Shown in pieces: positions 51,890 through 63,945 of a DNA stretch of 64,000 nt (positions are counted from its first letter, which is position 1; each line of letters opens with the position of its first letter). A program made the translations under genes and the position numbers. The notes beneath the pieces are model-generated. The model worked only from the letters and a program-made list of their open reading frames with translations, ran no database searches and had not been told where the DNA came from. The DNA is from Rhabditoides inermis. Its lineage: Eukaryota > Nematoda > Chromadorea > Rhabditida > Rhabditidae. Location of the stretch: assembly GCA_963966185.1 (NCBI GenBank), contig CAWZYM010000403.1, forward strand, positions 143,501 through 207,500, given 5' to 3'.

Positions 51890-52819
51890 ATGTCAAGTGA
51901 CCTCACTTTTCCAGATCTAATCGCCGACTATTGGGGCGACAATGTCGACTACACCTGGACGGGAATGCGCTACAACAGTGAGTGCTCATTCCTCCTCCAC
52001 CAGGTCGCCCTTTCCTTCATTTCCACAGACATTCCTGTTTTATAGTATTATGTCATTGAGAACATTACACAATTAGTTGCATCGAAAAATCTCGATTAGA
52101 TGCGGGCGCCGTGTGATGAGAGTAGACGAAAACTGCGGAAACGTAAAGGAAAGGTGTGCGGAATAATAACATGAAGTCGACATAGTTTATATCAATATGG
52201 CGATCAAATTGAAAACAAAAAATAAAAATTCTACCAATTAATATTAATGTGATATAAAATGAAATAGCATCTTGAACATCAGGAAATTCGTCAGTTTTTC
52301 GTGTTGAGGTACAAACTTGGCACCATTTGACACGAGTTTCCAATGGGAAGTTGTTTTCAAAATTGATCCCGCCACGACGTACGGTAACTTTGGACCGTCA
52401 TTTTTTTGACGTGTGACAACAGTGATCATTTCATTTCACCACTTCGCACTCCTCTCCTTTAAACTTTAAAATACTTAAAATAACAGGTGCGGGCGCAGTG
52501 TGGGAGTGGACGGACGGCACGCCACTGGACTACGCATTCAAGTACGCCAAGCCGGCGAGCAAGGGACAGGACTGCGAGCTGGCGAGTATTCATCTTTGAA
52601 ATGTATCACACGCCACACCACAATGATGCGTCACACATGAAACACTAATGACAGTGGAGCAGCTGCAGCAGGGTGCTGGGTGGTTATAAAAAACCGGTGA
52701 CTATCGATTGATTTTATCGATTTCAGATCTGGTACAACAAGTTCGCGTCGTGGGAGTGGATGTGGCTGGCGAATGGCTGCTCGAACAAGTGGGGCTACAT
52801 GTGCAAGCGGCCCGCCTGA
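49575..52819 (+). CDS. secreted C-type lectin with two CTLDs
   Basis: Exons: 49575-49667, 50039-50144, 50289-50405, 50955-51028, 51246-51329, 51535-51585, 51650-51752, 51915-51977, 52487-52581, 52727-52819; 292 residues. Signal peptide MLPLLLVLLVGASA. CTLD1 about residues 16-150 (CPPGTVF, CYE, QRDCHSRGGQLAAI, YYWLGGNDLYAGEWLWSDW, CLAVQ, CNSVMPYVC), a short Pro/Thr linker with CPPQPHCPTTTP, CTLD2 about 165-292 (CADDWSYFGGNCYQ, ERQCVLQGAHLVSVHS, YTWTGMRYN, VWEWTDGTPLDY, GYMCKRPA). Neither domain has a clean EPN or QPD sugar motif (CTLD1 has EPS), so Ca2+-dependent sugar binding is doubtful. The last intron uses a GC donor (CTG|GCGAGT). Nematode secreted clec proteins of this build are often gut or immune effectors; the role here is inferred. 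Confidence 0.88.
51383..51491. mobile_element. hairpin repeat family H1, copy 5
   Basis: GCGGTCAGTTTCTTCGAAAC to GATGACTGACCACA, a diverged copy in a lectin intron. Related fragments at 51040-51240, 42226-42397 and 55600-55644. Confidence 0.5.
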
Positions 52820-52854
52820 ATCCCTATGCATCATTACCGACTGGTTCCTCCAAT

Positions 52855-52860
52855 AATAAA
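52855..52860 (+). terminator. AATAAA poly(A) signal of the lectin gene
   Basis: Canonical AATAAA 36 bp after the lectin stop codon. Confidence 0.6.
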
Positions 52861-53157
52861 AATCTAACTACGATTACGTGGCATCTGATCTATTTTTTGC
52901 AGACTAAGACCTCAAACGTTTATAGATTAAAGGTACACTGGCGACTTATTTTTGACTCGGAATGTTTGAAAGAATCATATTAACCTGATTCCTTATCGAT
53001 TTGTGAGAAAGAACAACGATTATCCGTTGCTTTCAAATGTTGCAACTCGCTGTTGTAACATTTTTTTCAAACTCAAAATCGGTCCCGCCACGACTTCCAT
53101 TCCGTCGAACTCTTCAATACTGCAAAAATGGCGAGAGAAAACATAACCTCAGATGAA

Positions 53158-53242
53158 AGTAGACCGTTCACTCACTATGTGGCTCAATGCGTGTATGCGC
53201 CGTTATGGCACAGACCTCGCCGGTTCGAGTCCTGTCTACGGC
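53158..53242 (+). pseudogene. degraded tRNA-like sequence
   Basis: GTAGAC/GTCTAC ends, a box A-like TGTGGCTCAATG and a perfect box B GGTTCGAGTCC, about 85 nt. The T and anticodon stems do not pair properly. A tRNA relic or SINE head. Confidence 0.35.
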
Positions 53243-53792
53243 AAATATTTTGCATGAGTGGTTATACGCGTTCAAGAGAGCTAGTTGCAGAATTAAGTCG
53301 CCACTGTTCCTTTAACAATACAGTAATGAATATGGTTTACAACGTGGATGCTTGCTGAACGACATTGTACGCAACAGTCAGATGATAGCAGCGAGAGAGG
53401 GGACTAGGGGAATATGCTCACGACGTAAGACGAATTGATAACGGAGCCGCAAAGGCAAAAATCGATGTGAAAAAATAACAGTACGGAACCGCAGAAGCAA
53501 CTGCAGTCCCGTTATATGTTCGCTCATACGTTGGTGTAGTGTCATGCGCGATAAAGCAAACAGTTAAGAGATGGTTTAACGGCATACACACATCTCCTAA
53601 TAGAGAACACTACTTTCTTAATTTCCGAACTGGATGAAATGTGATTCGATCTCGCGCGCGCGCGCAATCCGCGTGCACTGCACCACAATTGCGCACATCT
53701 GTCTCTATTCAAGTGCACTTGAATTTCTCTTCGCCGCCCGCACTCGCCATCGTCTGCGTTTCAGCTGTGATCTCGTATATCCGGGGCGGGGG

Positions 53793-53895
53793 ATGTCGGT
53801 GTCGGATCAGCTGGAGGCTCTCCGACAGAGAGCACCCCTATGGACATTAGCCGACGACTCGCAGGTACGCGTTCCGTAGCTGCTCACCTCGCACA

Positions 53896-53933
<38 letters not shown>

Positions 53934-56900
53934 TGTCCATATACAACATTTAGCTTTGCACACTGCTCGAGTCGATAGCCCGTTCGTTTTCGGAGCGCTC
54001 GGCTGGCATCGAGAAGCAGCTCGTCGCAGTGGGACAGCAGGTGAGCAACGCCTACTCGTTGCCTATCGCGACTCTTGGACTCATGTCCAGTTTATCGCGA
54101 ATGGCCGGTACACAGTGTATCATCATGTAGTGACTAGGGCTTATACCTGCTGTCAAGTTCCGAGTATAATGTCCTCCTAGCTGTCGTCCATTGACGGACG
54201 CGTCGCCAGCGTGCACTGCGATCTCGACGCCTACAGCGAGACGCAGTTCATCGAGCAGAAGGTGTGTTTGTTTGTTTACTTGTTTGTTTGTTATTGTTTA
54301 TTGTTTACTCGCAGGTCGTCGATGAGGCCATCGTGCCCAAGCCGGACGAGAAGGAGGTGCCGGTGAGTCACTGTACCATTTTCTCTCTTTCTCTCTCTCT
54401 CTCAATACCGACTTCGGAACATGCTGCTTGCAGATGTCGCTGGCGGACCGGCAGCAGGAGACGCTGTCGGCTGTGCGCGCCGCCGTCGCCGACGGACTCT
54501 CCCTCCTCAACGCCGAATTCGCTCCCACCACACTCACCGGTCGGTCGAATCGACGTTTCTATGCTTTGCGCTTATTGCATACTTTTTTGTGTCATTTGCC
54601 TATTTGTTGACCATGCGTGTTTCACATTGAAGCGGGAAACGTTTATGATTTATTGATTGATTTTCAGCGGCGGACCTGGGCCTGCCGCCGGACACTGCGT
54701 ACGAGGCGCAGACCGTCTATCAGCCGCGCGTGAGTTGTTTTCTCCCACACATTCAATCAATCATTCATTCGCCTGTTACCTAACACATCATCTGTAACAA
54801 TGTGATTGAATCTTACTCTGATACAAAATGATGCGATTCCGAATGAACGACGTTATACTTCTCCTACAGGACAGCTACGACGGCGCGATGCCGCCGCTGA
54901 TCGGCAGCGCCGAGTTCCACGCGTTCGCAGTCGGCGAGAGGAAGGAGGTTGCTACTGCCGCCGCTTCTCCGCTGTCTCCTCCCGTGTCCGCACCTCCACC
55001 CCCGCCTCCGCCTCCTGCCGTGCAAAAGGAGGTGACGGTGGCACCGGAACCGACGCGAGCGCAGCCGCCGCGAATACAGGTCGGTTACTGCTTGTTGTTG
55101 TTTATCAACCTGATTGTACATACAATTAGTCACTGCTTGTTCGTATGCAAATGTGGCTTGACTCTCACGCAGTGGATTTTGTCCAGGTAGTTCCGGCGAT
55201 GCCGCCGTCGCAGAACAGCCTCTTTGACGACGTGGAAGAGGAGGAGGAGGACATTGCGGTCGGAGTCGGCGCGACAGGAGAGCACAAGTGGGAGGTATGA
55301 TCGTATTGGTTTGAGGCATGATAGTTTTTGATTGAAAGAACTCAAGACTCGCTAGAACTCAAGACAACCATCTCTTCGATATCATGTCACTGTTACATCG
55401 AAACGCTGCAATGAAGGAGGGAGGGTGTTCGACGTGTCACTTCTCTAGGAGGACACGGTCTCGTCCCGCTCGAGTGTGGTCGACGATGGAGGGTCGGCGC
55501 GCAGCAAATCGAGTAATGGAGCAGGAGCAGGAGGAGGAGCAGGAGCAGAGGGAGGAGGAGGAGGAGACGAGAAGGGTGAGTACAACAAGGTTTCTATGTT
55601 GCGGTCAGTCGCTTCAACACTATTTGCTTTCGAAGAGTCTGACATCTTTGAGTGTACCGTTCAGTTAGGTAAAGGGCATGTGTGTGTGATCATCTTATTG
55701 TTAATAGATATCAATCCATATTTTCGTTGAACCATACTTTTGGAAAGGGAGATTACAAGGGTTAGTGTATTCATTTCACAATAACTCTGTGGCGGGAGGA
55801 GATGATTGGAGTTGTTCAATGTCGGCGAGCGATTGCTTCGTCTTTACGGCCGCGACGATCCCATAATTGTCGGTCGGCGTCGCATGCCAGTGCCTGCCTT
55901 TGTTCCCACTCGCACCGTTTCTGCAGAGCATCTCTCATGCGTGCAATATGTACATGAATAAGCGATTCTGGATGAATATTTGATTTGATTTGCACCGTTT
56001 CCGCAGAATCGACGTCGACTCGTGGCCTGCCGCGCCCGCCCGCACTGCAAGACATCATCGCCGCCAGGGGCAAGATGGGCAAGGTGAGTTTTACTGTCAA
56101 TCAATCAATCAATCTATCAATCAATCGGAGCAAAAGTGGTACTACGAATCCACGACACCATAGAATATGCTTTCAGGACCCAGTGGTGGAGGAGGATCCC
56201 GTGCCTGACGCCCGGCCCACGTTGCCGGCAAGTGCACCCGCTCCACCACCGCAGCCAGTCCAAGCGGCACCGTCCGCGTCTGCGCCCGTCAAGAAGGTTA
56301 GTGTGGCATTCTGAAATGACGTATTCCGATTCGGACCCTTCTTGAGCTTCTCTTATACCAATATGATCAGCGTTCAACATACATTGTCTAATTTGGTTGT
56401 CGTACAAATGACATTTCACCATGATGAATGGGGGAAAATGGGAGAAGATGAGAGGGATGGCGTATTTGAATTCGTAAAACATGGATTGATTGATTGATTG
56501 TCCAGGTAGCTGGGGTGAAGCTTCCTGCACCGCAGCATCGCTCCGTGTTCGACTCGGACTCTGACGACGACGCCGGCCTTTTTGCCGCACTCAAAACGCC
56601 TTCGGTCAAGCCTCCGCAGTCCACGCCTGTCGAGAAGGTTCGCATATGTTGCCGTTGGATGACGATAGTTCGCTCTCAAGACCCCACCTGTCACCATGAC
56701 CCTGTAGCTACTGAAAATTCTATTAGACAACAACAAAGTGTGGACAAGTTTGAAATAACAAATCGAACAAACCCAGTTCAACTACTTTTCACATTGTATC
56801 AATTTGTAGGTGAAAACTGTGCCGGCGCCGCCCGTCGCTGCCGCTCCCTCTGCTGCCGCTGCTGTCACCAAGCCACCGGTCGTCAAGGACGTCAAGAAAC

Positions 56901-58401
56901 CGCCGCCGCCCCGCTCCAAGGGTCTGTTCGACTCGGATTCCGACGACGACGACCTCTTCTCGTCTTACAAAGTGAGTTGTTATTGTGGTGTTGTCCCGTG
57001 CGTTATGCCTATGAATCACTCGCAAAAAAACTGCAATGCGATTGTTGTGTCTGGCATGGCGAGCGAGTGATTTTGGCTACGCGACTCTGTTATGTGATTG
57101 TGCGAGTGTGAAGTGTCAAGCTGCGGTGTTCCTTTTCCTCTGCATATTTCTATCGATTAGCCAAGAGTCGCGCGCGCTCTCTGATCCTTACAGCTGGTGT
57201 AAAGTGTGACTCTCTCATTATCTCCCTCTCTCTCACCCTCTCTCTCTCCTCTCTGTGAGATCGACTCTGCAATATCACTCCTCATGTGCGTGTGTGTGTG
57301 TTCCCTCAATTCACTCTCTACGCCGTTTGCCATTGTGTTATCTTATATCCCCATCACATTACGTACTTTCCCCGCCACCTCACATCTCACTTGACTGTCA
57401 CCTCTTGGATTGATGATGTTTTGATGGTGGCGTTTTTTTGCAGGCGACTGCTTCCGCCGCCCCCGCAGCGCAGCCGCTCAAGCAGGAGCTAGAGAGCAAG
57501 AAGGAACAAGTGGTCAAGGTCGATCCGCCCAAGAAGGTCGAGCAGCCGCCGCCCAAGAAGGTCGACGTCGTCAAGCCGGTCGGACGCTCGTTGTTCTCCG
57601 ACGACTCGGACGACGATCTGTTCTCGTCGATCGCGAGAAAACCGTCGACTGTTAGTCAGAAGAAGGAGGAGCAGCAGGTGAAGAGCGCCCCGGTTGTCGA
57701 AGTTAAGAGGGAAGAGCCCTTGCCGGTGGTACAGCCTCCTGTCGTCGCGCCGCCTGTGAAGGAGGAAGAGACGCCACCAGAGCGAGCTCTACCCGAAGCG
57801 GTTTCTGAGCCTGTGAAGAGCGATCACATTGTTGCGAGGTGGGCTTTAATATTATTTTATTATTTTGTTTGTATTTTATGTATTATTGTTCAGCGAGCCC
57901 GTTGCTGCCGCGTCTGTAGAAGAAGTCAAGGAAGTCGCAGCTGTGAAGGCTGAGCCTGTCGACCATCTTTCAACTCTTACAGAGAAAGACAGGTACTGTT
58001 CAATTATTGTATCCTCATTAAAATTTCCATGAAACTGTTTGTAGAACCGATCCGCGTCTGTCGGAATCGGTGGTAGAGGAGGAACAGGAGCAGTCCGTAA
58101 CTGTCGAGCCGGTTGTACCATCCGAGGTACCAAAGCAGCCCGACACTCACAGGTGCGTTATTATCATCTAGACATGTTGTGTTGCTATATGTGTGTTAAT
58201 ATTCTATATTATTATGCGATTATGATGAGATGAAGAAGTGTTACCTACTTGCCCTCAACAGTCATGCGATTGTGAGTGTTGTAGCTTCGACGAGCCACCC
58301 GCGTTTGTCGAATTGGAGCAGCCGCCGCCTCCACCCGAGGATAGCCCCGAGCCATCGCCTCCAGTGACGGAGAAGGAGGAGGAGCAGGTTGCAAGGTAGG
58401 T

Positions 58402-58434
<33 letters not shown>

Positions 58435-60470
58435 CATTGAGTTTGCAGACCGCCTCGCGTGCAGAAGGTTCTCTCGGAGGATTCGTGGGACGCGCCGCCG
58501 CCCCTGCCCGCAGAGCACCAGGTAGACAGCGACGAGGTGTGTGGGTGGAGGGGTAACACTGTGTCTGTCTGTCTGTCCGTAACGTGTCTGTCTGTATCTC
58601 CGTAACCAAGACAAACTCTGTGCAGGACGCGTTCCCGCGCGGCGTCTCATCGCCCGACGACTCTCGCCCCTCGACCCCGCTCGATTCTGTTTCTGACGAC
58701 GACGAGGAGATGAGGAGGAGCGGAGCCGCGCCCGGAAAGCTCAACGCCGGCGCGTTTGCCAACAAGCTCGCGGCGACGCTCGGCCGGCCGCCGCCCGCTG
58801 GGGTGAGTAGGGGATTTTGTGAACGTACTCAGAAGCAATGTTCAAGGCGATCAATTCAAAAGAGGACTGGAATAGAGAGAGAGAGAGAAAGGATTCGATT
58901 CTGAAACGTTTCAGCGAGAAGACATGTATGGAATGCTTACAGGGTGTGCGCCTGCCGGGTCTGCCGGGCAAGGACGAGAAGGCGGCTACGCTGCCGCGCC
59001 ACATGAACCTCGCCGAGCACCAGCCGGAGCAGATGGGAGAGAGGGAGAGGAGCGACGCGCCCTCGACTGCCTTTCGCCCGCCTCCGCCGAGAGTCTCCTC
59101 TGCCGCCGCCGCCTCGGCAGGGGAGCAGCCTCCCGCGCTATTCGACGACAAGTGGAAGGGCACCACGAACAACGCGGTCAAGGTATTCGTCGGGTTCAAT
59201 TTATTATAGTTTAACCTGAATTGCGTCATGTGATTATAGCTAAAACATATTAGGTTGTTTATCAGTCTGACATGTGCATACAGTGTTAGCGCGATGGGCT
59301 GTCTCGTTTTTATGCGATTATGATTAATGTACGTTTGCATATTTCAGTCGCGTCCGCGCGGCCCGCCACGTCGCCCGCCCAGCAAGGCAGCGCCGCCAGA
59401 AAAGTCTGTTGCCGAGAGGAGACCGTCGACGGAGCGGACAGCCGCCGCCGCGCCTAGGAAGGTCTCGACTGACAAGCCGGCGAGCGAGAAACCGGCGGCA
59501 AGCGCCCCGCTCACCCGCCGGCCGTCTGCCGAGAAGCCGACGACCACGACTGTCCCTCGAGCTTCCGCCGAGAAGCCAATTGCAACCCTTTCTCGAACGC
59601 CCGCTGACAAGCCGACGACGACGACGACGACAACCGTGCCTCGAGCGTCTGGCGAGAAGCTGACGACGACGACGACGACTGTTCCTCGACCTGCTGAGAA
59701 GGCGGCAGTGCAGAGGAAGTCGTCTGTGGAGAAGGGGGTGGAGGAGGCGATGGCCAAGGAGAAGCAGCGGGAGCAGCAGAACAAGCGGATGGAGGACGAG
59801 CTGGACGAGGCGATGAAGGCGCTCGATATGAGCGTGGCCAGGTGGGGAATGGGAAAGAGAGAGAGAGAAAGAGATAAAAAAGTCCTAGTCTCGTGGCGCA
59901 CTGCACTGTGGGGTAGATCAGAGGAAGATAGATGGGTCATTCAGCAAGCCGGCACCCGTAAAGAAGGCATCCACGACGAGTGCCAAGAAGAGTCTGTTCG
60001 ATTCGGACAGTGACGATGATTTGTTCAAGAAGAAACCGACAGCGCCCAGAACCGCCACCTCTACTTCGCAGGTAGGGATTAAAACGAGGTTGCTATATAT
60101 ATTACTGTTATTATATTACTGTTACTTTCAATCAAATGTTGATTTCGGAATCACAGGCCCTCGGAGCGGTTGTCTATGATGGTAGCAGGAATGAAATGTG
60201 CCACAAATTATCACAAATGGGACATTGCGATGGTTCGATGATCAAACGAATATAGACTATAGAAAGTACTGTCTACATATTTCATTTTCTGATTTGATTT
60301 GATTTGAATTGAATTGATTTGATTTGATTTGATTTGATTTCATTTCATTTTCTCAGGTTCGCTCTTCGGCGCTGCCCCGCGCCGCTCAGTCGACGCAGCC
60401 TAAGAAGTCGGCCAAGTCATCGCTGTTCGACGACAGCGACGACGACCTGAACATGTTCAAGAAGAAGTAG
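53793..60470 (+). CDS. WASHC2: WASH complex subunit 2 (FAM21) homologue
   Basis: Endosomal WASH-complex subunit: the N-terminal head joins the complex, and the long tail binds retromer and other partners. Exons: 53793-53864, 53954-54040, 54181-54261, 54315-54362, 54434-54539, 54668-54729, 54870-55079, 55187-55294, 55449-55575, 56007-56083, 56177-56296, 56506-56637, 56810-56971, 57444-57838, 57894-57992, 58045-58152, 58285-58395, 58449-58536, 58626-58802, 58943-59182, 59348-59841, 59945-60071, 60357-60470; 1114 residues, phases consistent. Head about residues 1-190 (MSVSDQLEALRQRAPLWTLA, AADLGLPPDTAYEAQTVY). The tail is disordered, with acidic L-F-[DE]n retromer-type motifs: SLFDDVEEEEED (~233), SVFDSDSDDDAGLF (~379), GLFDSDSDDDDLF (~448), SLFSDDSDDDLF (~514), ALFDDKW (~860), SLFDSDSDDDLF (~1051) and SLFDDSDDDLNMF eleven residues from the end. 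Residues 900-1000 hold Thr/Pro/Ala/Lys repeats. Confidence 0.92.
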
Positions 60471-61476
60471 ACCACACCACACTTTCCCACATTCTCGCGG
60501 AATCTCGCGCCCATATCATTGTCCCCAGAACACTTTCTAGCAGTTTGTCAATTTTGTACTTTGCATGTTCGTACGTTATTCAATTGTACTTCCAGATTTC
60601 TATACACACTCGCCTTATAGTCTTGCGTATTCCCCGGGATTCTCTCTTTTTGCGGGATCAGAGTGTATCTTTCCACATCGTCAGTTTAGAGAGATGAGGT
60701 CCGTTTTCAGTGCCAATTGTGTCATTTGAGTTTTATGATGAGTCATAAACGTTCGTTTTTTCCTCGCGCTGTGTATGACGAACTGCGGTAGGTCGCGAGC
60801 GGAGGGAGGGAGGAGAGAGGGAGAGAAAGAGAGAGAGAGAGAGTTTTGATATGTGAGTGGGAGTGTGTGGGTTGAACGGAACAGGAGCTGTCTCGATCTC
60901 CCGACGTCAGAGCAGGCTCCGCGCGCCGCTTTACAACCAGCCGCTCCTAGAGACAAGGACGCACCACGCCTTCCGCGCGCCTCACTCCACTCCTCGCCTG
61001 CCTGTAGACGTTGACGGTGCGAGTGCATCAATCAATTTCTGGGAGTGTTGAAATGTGCTCATCCCCGGGCAGCCATGGCTTTACTACATAACCGCCCGCG
61101 ACTCTCGAGTCACTTTACTGCAGTCTGCGAAGAAACGCGAGCTCCCGACGCACACGGCGGTTATCTCACTCATTCGCTCGCTCGCTCGCTCGGCGCGCTG
61201 TCAACCTGCCTCGTCGTTTCAAATATGTCTATAGTTCTATGCCCGCAATAAGCTGTGCGCAATGTGGTACATTAGAGAAAGACGGATGGTCAGCACTCGG
61301 CAATAGCGCGCAAAACGAGAGAGGCAGAGCGGTTATGGCACCGTATTTCGAACTGCAAGCGAGGTAGATCGAAAACTATGAGTATATGTGTTGTTCGTTG
61401 TTTGTTGCTGTCGCGCTCCGCTCACCGCGATAATTGGCGCGCAATATGCGATTCACTGATCTGCCGCCTCTCTAGA
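60471..61476 (+). other. spacer between FAM21 and the Ig-protein gene
   Basis: About 1 kb with a short GA tract (60824-60843) and one inverted copy of the dispersed repeat (61228-61380). An acceptor CTCTCTAG ends at 61475, one base before the Ig-protein ATG. No coding region is supported. Confidence 0.4.
61228..61380 (-). repeat. dispersed repeat family R2, copy 6
   Basis: Inverted copy upstream of the Ig-protein gene. A 28-bp fragment of the same family is also found at about 59904-59932 in a FAM21 intron. Confidence 0.65.
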
Positions 61477-62178
61477 ATGGCTCCACCCGCGATCTACGGC
61501 GAGCCCAAGATTCGCTCCGAGGGAGGATCCGTGTTCCTCGAGGTGGGTGTCGAGTGATCATTATCGATTGATCAGTATTCAGTATCGATTGATCAGTATC
61601 GATTCATCATTATCGATTGATTGATTAGGTGGTCGTCACCGGAGCGCTTCCCGAGAAGACGCAGTGGTGGATCGGAGAGAACGAGCTCGAGGCTACCGAG
61701 AGGTGATCGCATTTGTGATTGATTATCGATCGATTACCCGTATTTATTGACTTATTATTGATGTTCAGCTACATTTTCACTTCCGCTGATGAGGGCGGCA
61801 ACCGCAAGATGCTCCGCGCTGAGATTAAGGTAAGAATTTTTTTCTGAAATATAATGGACATTTACTTTCTACTGCTTACTGGGTAGAATGGCATTGACAG
61901 CCGAACATTCGCTAAATTTCAATGATGAGACCCGCCCACCTTCTCTCAAAGTTCAATTCTCTCTCTCGATTAGCGGATCAGAAACCGGTGTTGTAACCCA
62001 CCCGAAACTTCTACTCTCTTTAATTTTTCTGAGTTCTGCTAGACCTCATTGAGAGCTCAGAGTGAGACTGCAAGGTCAAGAAAATCACATTATTTCGGGA
62101 TTTCGATGGGGTCTCAGGTCTGCGGGGAATACATTATCTATTTATTGCGAATGAGTGATTGCGACTAGGGCAGCTGTC

Positions 62179-62229
<51 letters not shown>

Positions 62230-62491
62230 AGTCTCGAGGGCGCATCGTCGAAAAAGCCTGAAGAAGAAAGAGAGCGAAGAAAGGGCAGTGTAACTCGGGT
62301 TTACTGGGTGATGTGTGCAAAAGAGCGAAAGAATGAGGCACACATGTCAAGGCGATTAAGCAGCATGATCTTACGTAACATCGTTGACCCTGCATCTGCA
62401 TATGTATGCTTTTTCAAGATGTTTGAGGCTCGGAGTGAAAGGAACGCGGGATGCGCTGCTCACTCCATCCAAGCGTGCGCCAATCGCATTG

Positions 62492-62538
<47 letters not shown>

Positions 62539-63882
62539 ACATTCAGCAAGGAAAACACCCTCGTTCTCGTCTGCAACTAGCCGTGCACAACAGCGTTATG
62601 CAATGTGCAGTTGGCAGTATTGACGTCATACTGATAGATGACGTCACCAATTACAGGATTTCGACAAGCCGCTGGCGGGCGAGTACAAGTGCAAGTTCTT
62701 CTCGGCCGATGGAGAGAACAGCGCCACCTTCAACGTCACCGCCGGAAGTGGGTGTGATAGGGTGACAGTCAGAGAGTGACAGTGACAGGATAACAGAGTG
62801 ATAGTGACAGGATGACAGTGACAGGGTGACAGTGACATAGTGACAGGCAGATTGTGACAGTGACACGGTGATGTTGTCAAAATGACAGACAAAGAGACAG
62901 TGACAGTGACAGTGATAGGGTGATAGTCAGATGATGACAGTGACAGTGACAGTGATAGGGTGATAGTCAGATGATGACAGTGACAGTGACAGTGACAGGG
63001 TGACAATGACGATCTCGATTCAGACGCCCCGGACTTCCACGACAAGCCGCATATTGTGCAGCGCGACGGAGGCAACATCATCGTCATCAAGGTAGACGTG
63101 AATTTTTAATCTTTACTAGTCCGAGGTGTAGTGCCATAGTTGATCGCGTTCTCAGAGTATTTTATTGAATCGGGGGCTACCTTTGAGTTAAAAAAAAAAC
63201 GAGTCTACAATTTCTGCCTAAGGAAAATGTCTGATCATAATTCCATGATTTCTTTATTTCAGGTTCGCGCCAAGTCGCACCTCGAGATGAAGGCCGAGTG
63301 GTTCAAGGTGCGTTTGCATAAATCTAATTTGCATACTTCTGCGTATCATCGATTTGTCTTGATCGCATTGATCTTGTACTAATTTAAATGCTCAGGACGA
63401 CAAGCCGGTCAAGTTCAACGACAGGGTGAAGGCGGTGGTGAAGAAAGACGACAAGGTGGGTCGGCTTCGTGGGTGGTCCTCATTTGCATATTGCCCGGAC
63501 ATTCGCTTAATGTTAACGATCATATTGAACAGACAGTCAAGCACTTGTCTGAAGGCGGTGGTGAAGAAAATGACATGAGACAACCATATTGAACCGACAC
63601 TTTGGATTGCGCTTCAATTGTTCAATCAATTTTAGATTGCTGGGACATGAAATGAAAATACAGAAAATACATTTAGGTGTGCTTCATTTGAATATTGCCG
63701 GGAGACGATCATAATTAACGTTATTTGCATAATATACATATATTCCGTTACAGGACAAGGACGGCTACCAGTACCTGCTGGAGATCCACGGTCCGATGAA
63801 GGAGGACGAGGCCAAGTACAAGTGCGTCGTGAAGAACTCGGAGGGACAAAACCAGCAGTCGCTCAACCTCGTCTTCGACTGA
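61477..63882 (+). CDS. cytoplasmic protein with two Ig (I-set) domains, DIM-1-like
   Basis: Exons: 61477-61542, 61629-61702, 61769-61829, 62657-62747, 63024-63091, 63263-63307, 63396-63455, 63754-63882; 197 residues. No signal peptide (MAPPAIYGEPKIRSEGGSVF), so intracellular. Ig1 about residues 8-98 (VVVTGALPEKTQWWIGENEL, AGEYKCKFFSADGENSATFNV); Ig2 about 104-197 (IIVIKVRAKSHLEMKAEWFK, DEAKYKCVVKNSEGQNQQSL). The Trp and the Y-x-C strand F motif are kept, but the strand B cysteines are not, as in intracellular muscle I-set domains. It resembles repeats of the nematode disorganized-muscle protein DIM-1, so sarcomere attachment is a reasonable guess. An acceptor ending one base before the ATG suggests spliced-leader addition. 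The frame closes before the window ends. Confidence 0.85.
62760..63012 (+). repeat. GTGACA-type minisatellite
   Basis: Irregular tandem of GTGACA and GATGACA hexamer-like units. A roughly 60-bp block (GTGATAGGGTGATAGTCAGA...) is exactly repeated. It fills the intron of the Ig-protein gene between 62747 and 63024. Confidence 0.9.
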
Positions 63883-63939
63883 GCCCCCTTTCCACCTTCT
63901 ATACCCACTTCCCCCACACACACACAAACACACAATCAC

Positions 63940-63945
63940 GATAAA
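63940..63945 (+). terminator. GATAAA poly(A)-type signal of the Ig-protein gene
   Basis: CGATAAAGAAATG 58 bp after the stop codon, matching the variant seen after the TWK gene. Confidence 0.4.

Larger units (their letters stand above)
52820..53792 (+). other. spacer between the lectin and FAM21 genes
   Basis: It carries the lectin poly(A) signal, a degraded tRNA-like sequence (53158-53242) and an acceptor GCGTTTCAG ending at 53763, 29 bp before the FAM21 start, suited to a 5'UTR intron or spliced leader. No protein gene is supported. Confidence 0.4.

Noticed and set aside
59344..59940. 198-codon minus ORF opposite FAM21 exon 21
   Set aside because: Antisense shadow of a long low-complexity exon of a well-supported gene.
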